Positions 12,139 to 23,872 of a stretch of 64,000 bases of DNA are shown here, in pieces. The notes under the pieces were generated by a model. It did no database searches, was not told where the DNA came from, and worked only from the letters and a program-made list of their open reading frames with translations. Made by a program: the position numbers and the translations under genes. Numbering within the stretch: position 1 is the stretch's first letter; the number at the start of each line of letters is the position of its first letter. Origin of the DNA: Cubamyces lactineus (lineage: Eukaryota; Basidiomycota; Agaricomycetes; Polyporales; Polyporaceae); assembly GCA_022376465.1 (NCBI GenBank), contig JACDTU010000011.1:1240001-1304000 (forward strand), in the 5' to 3' direction.

Positions 12139-14700
12139 ATGGCATCCTACCACTACCAGCATGCCACCGCTTACGTCTACACCTACGATGCCGCCACCGG
12201 TGCGCTCACCTCGCAGCTCATGCGCGTCCCTGGAGGATGCTATAGCAGCAGCAGCCACCGTGGGCAGCGCTCGCCCTCCCCTAACCCCTTCGCGCCTCTG
12301 CCGATCCTCGGGAAGGATACCCAGGGGCTCATTGACGAAGTCGTTATTCGCCGCGGGGAGGCTGTCTACTTCATCGAGCAAAAGGCGGGCCAGGCGTCCG
12401 CCACCACCCACGAGAGCGAGAAGGAGAACGTGAGCGCGGAGGGGAGGAAGACGGGGAGTCCGACGCGGCGGGTGATGCGTGAGGTGCGTGCGGTGGAGCT
12501 GATGGCACGCAGGCTTGAGGAGGCGTTGTGCATGGACGAGGACGATGAGGACGACGAGGTTGACGAGGACGACGATGAGGAGGAGGAAGAGAGTGACTAC
12601 GAGGAGGAGGAGAGCATGATCAGCGAAGCCGAGGCGAGCTTGTTCGGGGGCAGCGACGAGGAGGACGAGGAGACGAGCGTCGAGGTGGAGGCTTCTGGAG
12701 GCTTGTATGCGGAGAGCGAGAGCGACGAGGATGACGACGAGGACGAATGGGAGGCGGTAACCGACGTGGTGAAGGCGCAGGCTGTGGCGCTTTTCGGGGA
12801 CGAGGACGACTGGGAGGCAGCACTCTTCGGCGGGTCCGAGGACGAGGGCGATGCCGACCACATGGACGTAGACAAGAACGAGACCGCCGCCATTTCGGAC
12901 GAAGACATGCCCGCACTGAGCCTCAAGACTCCCGCCATCGAGCAGTGGACCCGTACAGAGGACTATAGCCTTCCTATCATGCCCCTGCCGAGCGCCGACT
13001 TCAACGTCCTCAAGCTGGGTTCGGTGGGGGCACAGCATGCGGGCAAGACCGCGCCTGGTCCTGTGGTGGCTCCCAAGACTTTGCTGCAAGCGAGCTACCT
13101 GGGGGCGGGCACCAAGGTCTTCGGCGAGTCGAGGGATGCTAACAATCACAGGCCTGCTAGGATAACTTCTGGGACGAAGACGAGGATCAAAGAGGTCGAC
13201 TGCGGGACTGGCACCGACGTGACCAGAGCTGACGAGGTGGCCGTCCGTCCTAGAGCCGACTTCAGGAGAAATGACCAGGACTTCAGTGCCGACCTTGGAC
13301 CTAGTGCCGACCTTGGACGTAGAGCCGATAGCCTTGGATCCAGCGCCGACGGTGGACCCAGTGCCGACATTGGACCCAGTGCCGACAGAGGACCCGGAGC
13401 CGACAGAGGACCCGGAGCCGAGGTGGTGGCCAGCACAAGGACCATGGCGATTCCCAGGCCTAAGGCCGACTGCAGGACTGTGGCCGACGCGAGCATGAGA
13501 GCCGACACTATGACGAGAGCCGACGGGAGGACCCACGCGACCAGGCCGATGGCGGGGACCAAGTGGATTATGGCCGGGACAACAAGGATCGTGGCCGACC
13601 AGAGGACGAGGACGGGGGCCGACCATAGGACGAGGACAGGGGCCAACCCAGGGACCAGAGCCGACGGGGACCGCAGGGCCGACTTCAAGGCCAAACCCAC
13701 GGTGCACAAGGACCAGATAGCGGTGAAGCCGAGGGCACCGACCGGGGCTGCAGTCACCAGGATGGACTCGACGAGGACGAAGCAGGCGCCGGAGACACAA
13801 GCTCGAGCCGTCAGGGATACTAACTATACAAACAGCGTCGCAGCATTGCCAAGGGCCCGGGCGCCGACACTAGTGTCGAAGACGACCACAGCAGCGGGAG
13901 TCAGCAGCATCGCGAAGTCGAAGAGTGCAGGTATAACCCGTGCGCAGTTGTCTACTAATGCAGCAGCCACCCCAGCGCAACGCAGGGCGAAGACGGCCCC
14001 AGCGGTATCGACGACGCACGTCCAAGCTCCCGGTAGAGGGACGAAGCGCAAAGCCGACGACGCAGAGGACAACAGCACGATGGCGCATGATCCACAAGTC
14101 GCCGACGCACTGACAAGGTCGAAGTCGCTCTCCGGGCTTAAGTTTAGGAAGATGAAGACGTGTCACTCGATCCTGGCGACAGAGAAAGCCAAGACCGCGA
14201 TAATCGGTTCCACTGCGACATCGACTAGCAAGATTTCGACGTTCAGCACGGGTGCCGGTGACCTCAAGGCGCGCGAGCAGCAAAGTCGGAAACCGGGCTC
14301 CCGCGAGACGGAGCAGAAGGTCAGATGGTGCCTCAACCGCGATCAGAAGCTCCCACCCCGCAGATTCGACTCCGACTATGGCCTCGCCGGACGCAAGCGC
14401 AAGAACGACGACCGCGACCGACTCGACGGCGACGGCAGCAAAGAAGAGGGCGAACTCTCCGACTCTGAAGACGATGTCCCACTCGCGAAGCGTCACAAGA
14501 GCATACAGCTACCACAAAGGTCGACGTACGATCCTCGAGGCCTCGCAAGACCGACAACATCGACATTCGACTACGGCTCGACACAGCGGCGCAGAGGAGG
14601 CGACAGACAACACTCGCAGATGAAGACCGCCATAACACAGAGAACGACGATGTCGACAATGATGCACAGAAGGCCGCAGACGGTTCAGTTTGGACGGTAA
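12139..14700 (+). CDS. Large acidic, low-complexity, probably nuclear protein
   Basis: A single open frame of 853 codons with a CT-rich leader and a Kozak-like ACGATGG start. I do not recognise the family. Residues 1-90 are the most ordered part. Residues about 130-250 are very acidic, with long Asp/Glu runs and twice the phrase LFGG. Residues about 375-435 carry degenerate GPSADxG repeats, and 440-530 are rich in RADxRT-type repeats. Basic clusters (KRKADD near 635, RKRKNDDRD near 755, KRHK near 782) look like nuclear localisation signals beside the acidic EEGELSDSEDD. Nearly the whole protein is predicted-disordered by eye. A chromatin or RNA-associated role would fit the composition but is not shown. 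The downstream end may be spliced further, because GT follows the last codons at 14697. Confidence 0.55.
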   Translation: MASYHYQHATAYVYTYDAATGALTSQLMRVPGGCYSSSSHRGQRSPSPNPFAPLPILGKDTQGLIDEVVIRRGEAVYFIEQKAGQASATTHESEKENVSAEGRKTGSPTRRVMREVRAVELMARRLEEALCMDEDDEDDEVDEDDDEEEEESDYEEEESMISEAEASLFGGSDEEDEETSVEVEASGGLYAESESDEDDDEDEWEAVTDVVKAQAVALFGDEDDWEAALFGGSEDEGDADHMDVDKNETAAISDEDMPALSLKTPAIEQWTRTEDYSLPIMPLPSADFNVLKLGSVGAQHAGKTAPGPVVAPKTLLQASYLGAGTKVFGESRDANNHRPARITSGTKTRIKEVDCGTGTDVTRADEVAVRPRADFRRNDQDFSADLGPSADLGRRADSLGSSADGGPSADIGPSADRGPGADRGPGAEVVASTRTMAIPRPKADCRTVADASMRADTMTRADGRTHATRPMAGTKWIMAGTTRIVADQRTRTGADHRTRTGANPGTRADGDRRADFKAKPTVHKDQIAVKPRAPTGAAVTRMDSTRTKQAPETQARAVRDTNYTNSVAALPRARAPTLVSKTTTAAGVSSIAKSKSAGITRAQLSTNAAATPAQRRAKTAPAVSTTHVQAPGRGTKRKADDAEDNSTMAHDPQVADALTRSKSLSGLKFRKMKTCHSILATEKAKTAIIGSTATSTSKISTFSTGAGDLKAREQQSRKPGSRETEQKVRWCLNRDQKLPPRRFDSDYGLAGRKRKNDDRDRLDGDGSKEEGELSDSEDDVPLAKRHKSIQLPQRSTYDPRGLARPTTSTFDYGSTQRRRGGDRQHSQMKTAITQRTTMSTMMHRRPQTVQFGR
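13261..13460 (+). repeat. Degenerate in-frame repeats (GPSADxG)
   Basis: About 15-24-base units of the form GGACCCAGTGCCGAC recur through this stretch and encode Gly-Pro-Ser-Ala-Asp-type repeats. The unit length is a multiple of three, which keeps all six frames open and explains the long antisense frames here. Confidence 0.7.
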
Positions 14701-15401
14701 TGACTCGGTCTTGTTCGGGCTTTGTTTCAGGGTTCTGAGTGGCGTTCGGTTTCTTTCTTGGCTTGAGTGGGGGCTCGCTGGGCATTCGATAGGTTCGGGA
14801 AAAAGATTGGATCTAGATGTTCTTCGCTTGCTCTTGCGTGGACTAGTTGCTGCTGACCTCTTTTCAGGCAAATCTTCGCGCAGAGATACAGTGGTGGCAT
14901 CTCAACCTGCGCAGGATCTATAACGATTCGTAGGTGAGCGATAGCGTCTATGTCGCCGGCATGATGCTGACCGACTTATAGATATTCATCGGGGATCGCC
15001 GCGACGTGAAGGTGCACAGGCATGTTGTACAACGATCTTTCTCTCGCTTCACAGAGGTATATCACCTCGATAGTCTTGGCTAAGATGACGATACTGATGT
15101 CCTTCGACACGACCTAGGAAAAGACATCATGGAGAACATTCAATATCGAAGATCAGGGGTAGTAGTGATTCACCCGCGGAGGTACGTGAGGACTTCTGAC
15201 TCTATTGGCGTTGAAGCCTGACGTAGAGAAACAATAGGCTACGCTCGTCAAGCACGGCGGTGGATGGTAGAAGGTCGGTTGGAATGGGTGATGGCATGGT
15301 TGGGTGGATGAGATGTAGATGGACAATTGGTAAGCGAACGTCACTCAGCATGCTAGAAGGACAGGCACTCACGGTCGACTATCAAGGACTATTCGTCTCC
15401 G
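14701..15401. other. Intergenic with a possible decayed exon set
   Basis: Three short segments at about 14869-14932, 14982-15057 and 15119-15162 look exon-like because they are flanked by AG and GT. The middle and last together resemble a BTB-like phrase with VKVHRH and TFNIEDQ. Their phases do not agree, so no gene is called. Confidence 0.3.
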
Positions 15402-16640
15402 CTAAGCTTGAACAACTTCACGGCTCTGCCTAGCTTCTGCCTCGTACCGGGCTCTGACATACCTATGCTCCCTCTGGTGTGTCTTGCATTTGTATCCCTT
15501 CTTATTCCGAATCGGACAACATGTGCCCGGCAGGTTCCCTGCGCAATCTGCGTGGTATTCTCTGAAAGTGATCAGTAGAGCGACTAAGTCTCGCCGAGAT
15601 CCTGTGTGATCATGAGTCACCAGACGATAGATAGAGAGGACAACATATTCGCATATACAGGCAACATATAAGCATACATAGATGCGGGCTCGAACACCGA
15701 GATCCTGTGTGATCATGAGTCACCAGACGATAGATAGAGAGGACAACATATTCGCATATACAGGCAACATATAAGCATACATAGATGCGGGCTCGAACAC
15801 GATAGCAAACAATACAGCCGATTTGCGATGCGACGCATGCGCCCCATCACGAGGGATACCGCGGAACGCGAACCCGTTGGACTACAACACGCTTCGATGT
15901 GTGTGCACGGGCTCGGGCGTCACCTACCTTCTGTACCTCCTCTCTGAATGCGCGCAATTCTGCAGCCATGCTCACCATACCACCCTGTATAGATCTGGTG
16001 AGCTCCGCCAAGGCATCAAATTGACGAGCCTGCATCTCCTGCACCATCGTGAGGTGGTGCTGAAGGACAGCTTCCCATCCCGGCTTGGGCTCCTGGGAAT
16101 GGGAAGGGCCGGCAGGGACAACTGGTGCTGACGGAATGAGTGGTTAGTACGATCGACCCGAGAGTAGGAGCCGGAAGGCGCCATCGTAAATTCATCTTGG
16201 ACTTACCTGTAGAGCCTACTGGGCCCAACGCAACGATAGACTCCATCCTATGGATCCCTTGAATCTGCGACACATCCGCCACCGGTGTCGACTCTCGCGT
16301 TCCGGCTAGTTCCTCGGAGTCCATATCCTCGAGGGTCATGATGGAAGAATGGCTCGATTGACTAGTTGCCATGTAATCCTCATCCGGCAAGGAGACAGGC
16401 GATAACGGGCGACTGTACGGCGAGGGTAGATTGTCCACGCAGTCACTTGATGAGGTATATGGGAAAGGTGTTGGTTCTCGCTCATCCACCACAGGCACCG
16501 AACTAAATCGCGCGCGTAAGCCACGTTGTTGCCCCAGACAACAGTGTCACGTACTATGTTGTATGAGTCTGGCGGTATATGGGTGGGTTGAGTGCCAGTG
16601 ATTGCGCCACCGCGTGATGCGTAGAAGGGTCTATATCCAT
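15402..16640 (-). CDS. Hypothetical coiled-coil protein, 3' exons uncertain
   Basis: Three 5' exons join in phase on the minus strand: 16640-16555, 16502-16207 and 16121-15928. The product starts MDIDPSTHHAV, passes through a Ser/Pro-rich region with SPYSRPLSPVSLPDEDY, then a predicted coiled coil (LTMVQEMQARQFDAL, continuing to AAELRAFREEVQK). A final open segment (about 15571-15402) encodes a Cys/His-containing basic tail with HADC, GTCCP and KCKTH, ending in a stop. Its phase does not match the third exon directly, so a small exon in between, inside or near the 103-bp duplication, is probably missing from this model. No known family is recognised. The short first exon was chosen because its GTACGT..TTTAG intron restores frame. 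Confidence 0.5.
15595..15800. repeat. Perfect 103-bp tandem duplication
   Basis: Bases 15595-15697 are repeated without any difference at 15698-15800, abutting directly. The unit begins CGAGATCCTGTGTGATCATG and ends GGGCTCGAACAC. It lies in the intronic part of the coiled-coil gene. Perfect identity indicates a very recent duplication or an assembly artefact. Confidence 0.95.
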
Positions 16641-18797
16641 GGCTGACTTCGTCCGGCCAATCTTGACACTACTTTGAACCATCGATCAACAAGCAGATGT
16701 GCAAGTACGGCGGTATCTCAGAAGGTGTGGGGATGTATGGTAGACGACCTCGGAGAGGCAACGGCGAGGCCTACATATATCGTGCAGGAGGGACAAAGAG
16801 ACAGCATTGGCGGAGCACATCTTTGGTCTAATCGCATTTGCATTGCGTTGAGGTTGAGTCCCGCTTTGAGACCTTCCTGGCGCATGATGGCATGGAATAG
16901 AGGGAAGAGTTCAATGCTAACACAAAGCTCTCGATGTATGCTGTCGATGAAGATGATGAGCGAGCGAACGAGCGAGCGCTAGCGCCGCTCAGAAAAGACG
17001 CCGGTAGTCCAGCGCCCGTCACAGACGCCGGTAGCACCTCGACAAACAACTCACCGCCACCTGCCCAGTCACTTCTAGCTCTCGTAGTCCCATGGCACTG
17101 CACGCCTGACGGGCATACTGGCATGCATTCCATTGTTCGAACTCACTCAAACGCGCTCCCTTCGCTGTTTCCAAGACCGGGTATCCTTAGACGGAGTTAA
17201 ACAGTTGTCCCTACTCACTACGACTCGACAGACAAACTTCATCCTACAGACTGGCAGTGCTTCCAGTGATTGCCCAAGATTTCTTTTCGGCATCTGTCTG
17301 GTTACAATCTTTCTCGGGCTACGACCGACACCAAGTTCCTCCATATTGGAATACTCCGCTCTCCAGCACGCACGCGCAGAGCCCGTACGCGATGACCGGT
17401 GATAAGTTCAAGTTGACATCGATGCAGACGAATAATCAGTCAGGGTCAATTAAGAGCTATCCATCGTTGCTCAGTAAGTGGTCTCCTGATGATCAGGTAT
17501 AACCTACGGTTTATATAGCGAAGAAGCCAGATCACCCACGGGACGGCGATGTTACACAGCGGCGTAACACGGTGCATCTAGATTCTATGAGTGGTCCCGG
17601 AGGTCTTGGCACCGGGTAAAGACGCTGATGTTGGCCAGTGTACTCGACAAGCTAGACGACACTCCTCGAGGCTCGCTGCACAGTTCTTTCATCAGACTAT
17701 ACACGCAGGTGGGCTGTAGTGATTTCGTGTAATTTTCGCTGCAGCTGGACTCAGTAAAAACTTGCAGCTATGGCCGTGTGGCGGGCATACACAACAGGTC
17801 ATGAACTCGTCGCCTCTGATAGATCTGATCGGTGCCCAACGGCTTCCCACTGGTACATCACCGCCGCAACAGTGACGTACAGGACTCGGATCGATGGGCA
17901 GCAGGCATTACACTCCGTTAGTGTGCATAGCGATTCGTAACAGACATTCACGGCGGCCACCGCTGTTCCTGTACTGCATACAGCATGGCCACGGCGGGCT
18001 GACGACTGGGCACAGTCCGGAGACGAGGTCATGTCGAAGATATGAGAGAGTTGCCATAACGGGCGATATTGAGAGACACTGCCACGCGGTTTCCACGCTC
18101 CCCCCGGCGCCGTTGGCACGTCTTGCAAAGTTGCCTCGCAGTCCCAATCCTTGGTCTCGCATACATTCCACCTCTTCCAGCCGTGGAATCCGTAGAGTGA
18201 ATAACCACTCGGAAGCTATCGGTGTTTATGCCAGCACAATATTGCGTGTACTACAGCAAGCCGCAGAAGCAACGTAGATCTTCAACTTGAAGTACCGGTA
18301 ACCGGCCCTGATCAGTAGTCGCTACGCTGATCGAGCTCCATGTACATAACCATTCAGCCGAGGCCTCGCCACGCACGGAATTGGGGACCTGACACAAGAA
18401 AGGCAAGTCGCCTAGAACCCACCGGAAATGCTATACACTATCAAAGAGTGAAGCTTTTCCGCTCGAGAGGACACACGGACAAGGCGCGAGGCCCGGGCCC
18501 ACCTGCATCATTACGCCCATCAGCCCCTTGTCGACTCTACCCATCGACTCGGACACTCTTGCTTCGTTGTTGACATCTTCCACACTCCGGAACGCGTTGG
18601 AATCACATCTGGCTGTGTCGTTACGGCTGCGCAGTGGTATCTTTTCCGCACCAGCATTCCCTCGCCCGGTCCCGAAGCCCTCGCCGCTTACCAGGCCTGC
18701 TGGCACAACACAGGCACCTGGCGTGGAGCACGCTTAGCGCACGAACCGTTCTCTCCTCCACGCCACGCTCACCGGCACCACTAACTGTCCTTCTTTT
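16641..18797. other. Intergenic, no supported gene
   Basis: Both strands carry only short overlapping frames with no recognisable domain. The right end is the promoter of the first Cys-rich membrane protein. Confidence 0.5.
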
Positions 18798-20613
18798 ATG
18801 GCCCTGTCTGGGGACTCGATCCGAATGCCTCGCATCCAGAGCTTCCTTGTCTATACCCTCTTTTCCTTCTTCTTATCACCCGGAATCTCTAGTAGAGACA
18901 CAGGGAACACGACTTGCGCAAGCACTCAGCTGGACTGGTATACGGACGTAGTTGGAGAGACACCTTGTGAGTTTCCATCTCGTCTCGTCGCCGCCCAACG
19001 TGCCTCTTACGAGTCCCGCGTCTAGGCGCAACTTATCAGCGGTTGAGGCAGATCTGCAATCCTGACTGTGAGTCTATCAGTGATATCGTGTCTCTTCGTC
19101 GTACCTACCCTGACATCGTGGACAGACCGAGTCCCGGCGTTCAGAGCGAACACGCCTGGAGACAATTGTGATGATCAGCTAGGTGAAAACGTCTTCTTTC
19201 CGTATCAAGTACCGCATATACTGATTCGTCGCAGCATTATGCTGTTGTAATTCAATCTCGTGGGCATTGAGCATGCTATGCATGAAGTAAGTTGCATCTG
19301 CAACCAACGTCTCTTATCGGCGTTACCTCACAATACTCCTCTAGCTGCCAATTCGATGCTGCAACAGCCAATGCCGGTATTGATGCCGGTACGTTGCTAA
19401 TATCTATACGTGGCCTTTTCCCGGTCTCACGCTAGATTGCAGGGAATGGCGCATATACCATGTATGCCGCCACATGTGGCAACCCGACGAATCGCACGTG
19501 AGCCTCAAAGCTATCCATTTCAGTATATATACCGAGTGCTCATATGGAATCTTGTTAGTCTCCCGGGCGATATCCAAACTGCTGTCTGCAACAGAGAAAT
19601 CAAGCTCGATCGTAACTTATATGGTCTCTTTTGGGACACTGGCGCATGGTGCGAATCCCTTTGTTTCGTTCGGCGTAAAGGCGCTTACAGGATCTCGTAC
19701 GCATAGGTTTTAGTATGTTTTGCGCGTGGTATACTCTATTCCCCAACGCTAATATATATGCAGTGCATATACCAAGGACACAATGACGAAGGACTTCGCC
19801 GTCACGAACAACAACACGTTCACCCACTGCAACTCGACTCTACAGCCCACGTCATCCGGAGGTACTACATCCACCACACCGACCTCGAGTCTGCATAGCC
19901 ACTCGTCATCTGACGCTCTCACTGGCCCCTCATCGACAAGCATTGCGTCGTCGAATTCGTCCTCCACACCTATCGCTCCGATCATAGGTGGTGCCGTAGC
20001 CGGTGTACTTGGGGGAATTGGTTTGGCTCTTCTTGGCTTTTGGTTCTACCGCAGGAGCCGACGGCAACAAGGTCCTAAGCCACTCGATCTCAGCAAGGAG
20101 TACAGTGGGCGCGAGACGCCTTACGAAGACAACCAACAAATGGCCGTCGTCACGCCTTTCTCCGCCACTTCGGTCTCGAGCAGTACGTCCACCTTGACTT
20201 CAATAGCAGATCGCGCACGTCCTCACAGTCCGATGCGCATTGCAGACTCTGGTTACGGAGGAGGGAAGGGCCCGTCCGAGGAATTCGCACTCCTTCCGAG
20301 GAGCCTCCACAACGCGGAGAAGTTCTCTAACCCCTGGGGCAGTTCCCGTTCCCTCTCCAATGACGGAGAGCGACATGAAGACGCAGGACCTGTGCCCGCG
20401 CTTCAACGCTCTGTATCCGGCAGATTGCCGCCTGCCTACCGTCGCTCATGGGAAGCATCCGAGGCGCCTTGTTCGGATCTCGATGTTCCAGAATACCTTC
20501 CTTCACCCCAGTCGCCTCGGGAGGAAATCTACAGCTACGCAACAAGCAGTGTAGCGGAGACACTACCGCAGAGGCCTACGTATGGAAGAGACGTGAAGGT
20601 ACCTCCGTCATAG
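18798..20613 (+). CDS. Cys-rich single-pass membrane protein, family member 1
   Basis: The first exon encodes a hydrophobic signal peptide and then the family opening TTCASTQLDWYTDVVGETP. About eight short introns follow, each restoring the family frame: TYQRLRQICN, TPGDNCDDQ, CCCNSISWALSMLCMNC, DAGNGAYTMY, LPGDIQTAVCN, DRNLYGLFWDTGAW and NNNTFTHC. A Ser/Thr stalk leads to one membrane helix (19978-20049) that starts with a small-residue GGAVAGVLGG and ends in basic RRSRR. The roughly 190-residue tail contains SGRLPPAYRRSWE, with a PPxY motif at 20428-20439. The expected topology is type I at the cell surface. No named domain is recognised: it is neither CFEM nor LysM by spacing. The tail motif suggests binding of WW-domain proteins. 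Function unknown, receptor-like by architecture. Confidence 0.75.
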
Positions 20614-21399
20614 CGCGGCGACTCGAGCCTCGAAGGACCCTCTGGGCTGCGGCGATGTTTCTTGTTGACACTCGTATCTGACTATCCTGTACACTCTTTC
20701 GCTAACTTTGAGCTGTGGGTATATATAGTAATTTTCCGGGTTAACGCACGCATAAGTCTTGCGCTTTTAGCAGGATGCGAACCACTTATCTAGGAGTACC
20801 GGCGGCTTGCAAGATAGTAATTGGTCTACTGCGACTCTTCTCGCAATCAAAGCGGCGTTAAGGTAAACCCCTCACGTTCATCAGGCGATTTTCTACTTCG
20901 GTACGTGCGAAGCATTCATGGCGAGGGAATTGCTCATGGCCAACACTCCTAGTCGGTGCTTTGTCAACGCGAGTCTACACTTCGATCCACCATACAGACC
21001 CAAGCATCCAATTTTGTGGGCGCAATATTCCAGGCCACCGAAAAGCCTGAACATCTGTCAGCACACGGACGGACTGAGCGTGTCTGTGTACGCCACGTCC
21101 CGGACGCCACGGGCATCCTCGCGTCCGATGTGCGTAGGCAGCTGCGGCTCGACCACATTGACGTTCGCAGGGAGCTATCACTCTCCCGTACCGCCCCGTG
21201 GAGGTCTAGCCGTGGCAGTATAAAAGTTGGCAGTGGACACAGAGGAAATTCTCGTCCTCGCGCGCCGTTCTTCGACGCATCGGCGTTCTTTCCACGGCGT
21301 ACATCCCTAAAACATTGTGGGTGAGTCTCCCCCACTCAGCCTCTCCGATGTGTCAGCGAACATGCGGCTCACGCTTATCCATGTCATCCTCCCGTAGAA
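20614..21399. other. Intergenic before the HET gene
   Basis: No gene supported. A frame near 20918-21335 is open on both strands but has no domain. A GTATAAAAG TATA-like sequence near 21219-21227 lies about 180 bp before the HET start codon. Confidence 0.45.
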
Positions 21400-23551
21400 A
21401 TGTGGTTGCTCTCGACTACCAAGGTCCAACTACGATTCTTCAACGGGCTCCATGAACTCGACGAAGGATCCGCGATACTCTCCCACGTCTGGCATTCATC
21501 GGAGCAGTCATTCCAAGAGATTCAAAAACTGCAGTTGGAAGACGCCACGTACGACGATCCACGCATATGTGAGAAAATCCGGGGTTGCGTTCGAACCGCC
21601 AAGGCGCTCGGGTATACCTGGGTCTGGATCGATACCTGCTGCATCGACAAGACAAGCAGTGCGGAGCTCGAGGAGGCGATCAATTCTATGTTCAGATGGT
21701 ACACGGAAGCGAAGATCTGCCTAGCTTATCTGGCCGACGTCCCCGATGACTGTCTCCAACCGCAGATGCCTCACTCAGCTTTTCGACTCAGCAAATGGTT
21801 CACAAGAGGGTGGACGCTGCAGGAGCTCATCGCGCCTCGCAATCTTGTTTTCATGTCAACTGATTGGACCTACCTGGGGGCAAAGCTATCGCTGGCAGAC
21901 TTGCTAGAGGAAATCACGGGCGTCGAGGAGAAAGTGCTGACTTTCCGCCTACATCTGTCCGAAATTCCTATATCTCGCCGTATGTCCTGGGCTTCCTCCC
22001 GCAGTACATCTAGGGTCGAGGACGAGGCGTACTCACTCATGGGTATCTTTGAGATTACCATGCCTACCATCTACGGTGAAGGAAGAGTCGCATTCCGACG
22101 CCTCCAAGAGGAAATAATGAGACGATCTTCCGATTGCACACTTTTTGTCTGGGGCGACATACTGCCGGCATGCAAGAACGGCGAAAGCGTTCGCCCTCTA
22201 AACCTTACGCCTCCCTCTCGCGAGTCCGACCGCGCAAATCGGGCGCAAACTAAAAGCCACAAATTACTACGTGATCGCAGGCATGTTGCTAGCGCGCTTC
22301 TAGCCACCGCTCCTTCTGCCTTCCGGAACGCCCCTTATGTCACCAGGGCACCTCTAGCTTTGCCTGATATGCCTCTACGCTGCATTAAGATAGGCAGTAC
22401 GGGCAGCGACGAAGAGGTGCGGTAACCGTTTCGCCCGTGATGTGGATAATTTGCTCACCACCTGTTTCTTTGACCCCGACAGAGTACTACCATCGGAGAG
22501 GGCATCATCACAGGCATCGGTGTTCGGATTCGTCTCGTTGTCGTCAGAGGGGGCGCCTTCCATCTTGCGCTGCTTCCTTGCACGAATCGCGCCGGGATGT
22601 ACATCGGTATTCCTCTGTGGAAAGCAGAAGAGCTCGCACAATGCGACCAAGTCGCTTCCGGATTCTACACTGGACTCTCTATTCTTAATTCTCACACACG
22701 CACTCCTTCAACGTGGATGGACCCGCCCCGCATAAAGCATTTTAGGGTAGTGGAGGTGTGCGAGGAAAGTATTCGCGCTCTGGAAGCGTTCGGCTGGGAA
22801 CCTCGGCTCCATCCACAACCTGGACGCTTGTTGATAGGGGGCCTTGAAATTCTGCACATCAGGCATGTCGTGGATACCACGCCTCCCAAGCCCTGGGAAC
22901 TACCACCTGAGGCCTATGCGGCAGGTCCGCAAGGAATCATTATCCCCGCCTGGATTTTGAGCTATCTCTCGCGTCATGGGTTCGAATGGGCAGCACCGCA
23001 TACGAAACACTCGATGGTCCTTGGCAGACTCATTTACCCTCCACAAGACCTTCGCTTTTTTCGCCAGACAGGAAGTTTGATGTTGACCATCTCCATTCGT
23101 AGTTGCCGTTATCGTCGTTCATGCGCTACCGTCGAACTCAGTTTGTCACACTTGACGGTCAGCACAGCAGAACTCCCTGATCCTAATGTGATATCCCGAG
23201 CCAATGCCCAGCAGTCCACGACTACCGCCGCCGCCACCATTCCGACAACCCCTCGTGTGGTGAGTTCGATATTTGTGCTACTCAGCGCTACTAAATGTTC
23301 AGCATCTATGTCACATGCAGCGCCTTACTGAACGTCGATCGAAACAATGTAGTTGTTTTGGAAGCCACGTAGAGCATTGGATAGATGGAGTAGTAACCGC
23401 ACGACACCAGAATTGGACAGCCCAAGCGTGCGCCTCTCGCTGGCCACGGCACGACTCAAATTCTTTCTATATCGGCATCCGATTGATAAAATCCCTCTGT
23501 GACGAGGTAAAAGGCTACATCAGAATGCCCGCCTGTACTTTTCACCGCTGA
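21400..23551 (+). CDS. HET-domain (heterokaryon incompatibility) protein
   Basis: Starts MWLLSTTKVQL, the usual beginning of Agaricomycete HET proteins. Exon 1 (21400-22416) holds the HET core: AILSHVW near residue 28, GYTWVWIDTCCIDK near 70, CLAYLADV near 108 and WFTRGWTLQELIAPRNL near 130. It is followed by SWASSRSTSRVEDEAYSLMGIF and MPTIYGEG, as in the HET-plus-second-domain group. A 66-nt intron leads to exon 2 (22483-23259). A 43-nt intron to a last exon (23303-23551) is less certain, because a nearby alternative frame there also reads like protein. The full model is 680 residues, with no NACHT, WD40 or ankyrin repeats. HET proteins trigger cell death on non-self recognition in other fungi. 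Whether this one acts in allorecognition is unknown. Confidence 0.85.
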
Positions 23552-23872
23552 TTCTTGGGATCAGGTGCCCTTCAACAAATCTCCATCGACTCAAGGCCTG
23601 AGTCAAATGTCCGCGGGACACGGGCGCGACGCTACTACTCCTGGAAACTCTAGATCTGCTAGAGCCATTACTCCCTTAAATCTGCCTCGCCCTCGATCTA
23701 AAAGTCTCTAACTCAGGGCAATAGGTCCGTTCTCTCGATCGTTATATTCTCCTATGGTATCTCAGCTCTTCAATATATTGTTTTCAGATTCAATGGCTTG
23801 CTACAACACTCTCGCGAGCTCGGTGGATCGCATGCTATATCACAATGTTCACGACGAGCGCACCCATCCTGC
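23552..23872. other. Short convergent intergenic
   Basis: Lies between the 3' ends of the HET gene and the minus-strand amidotransferase. No gene or clear structure is seen. Confidence 0.5.

Noticed and set aside
12124..13800. 558-codon minus-strand ORF
   Set aside because: It lies opposite the acidic gene, is dominated by Pro/Gly/His/Arg repeats mirroring the sense repeats, and has no domain or plausible introns.
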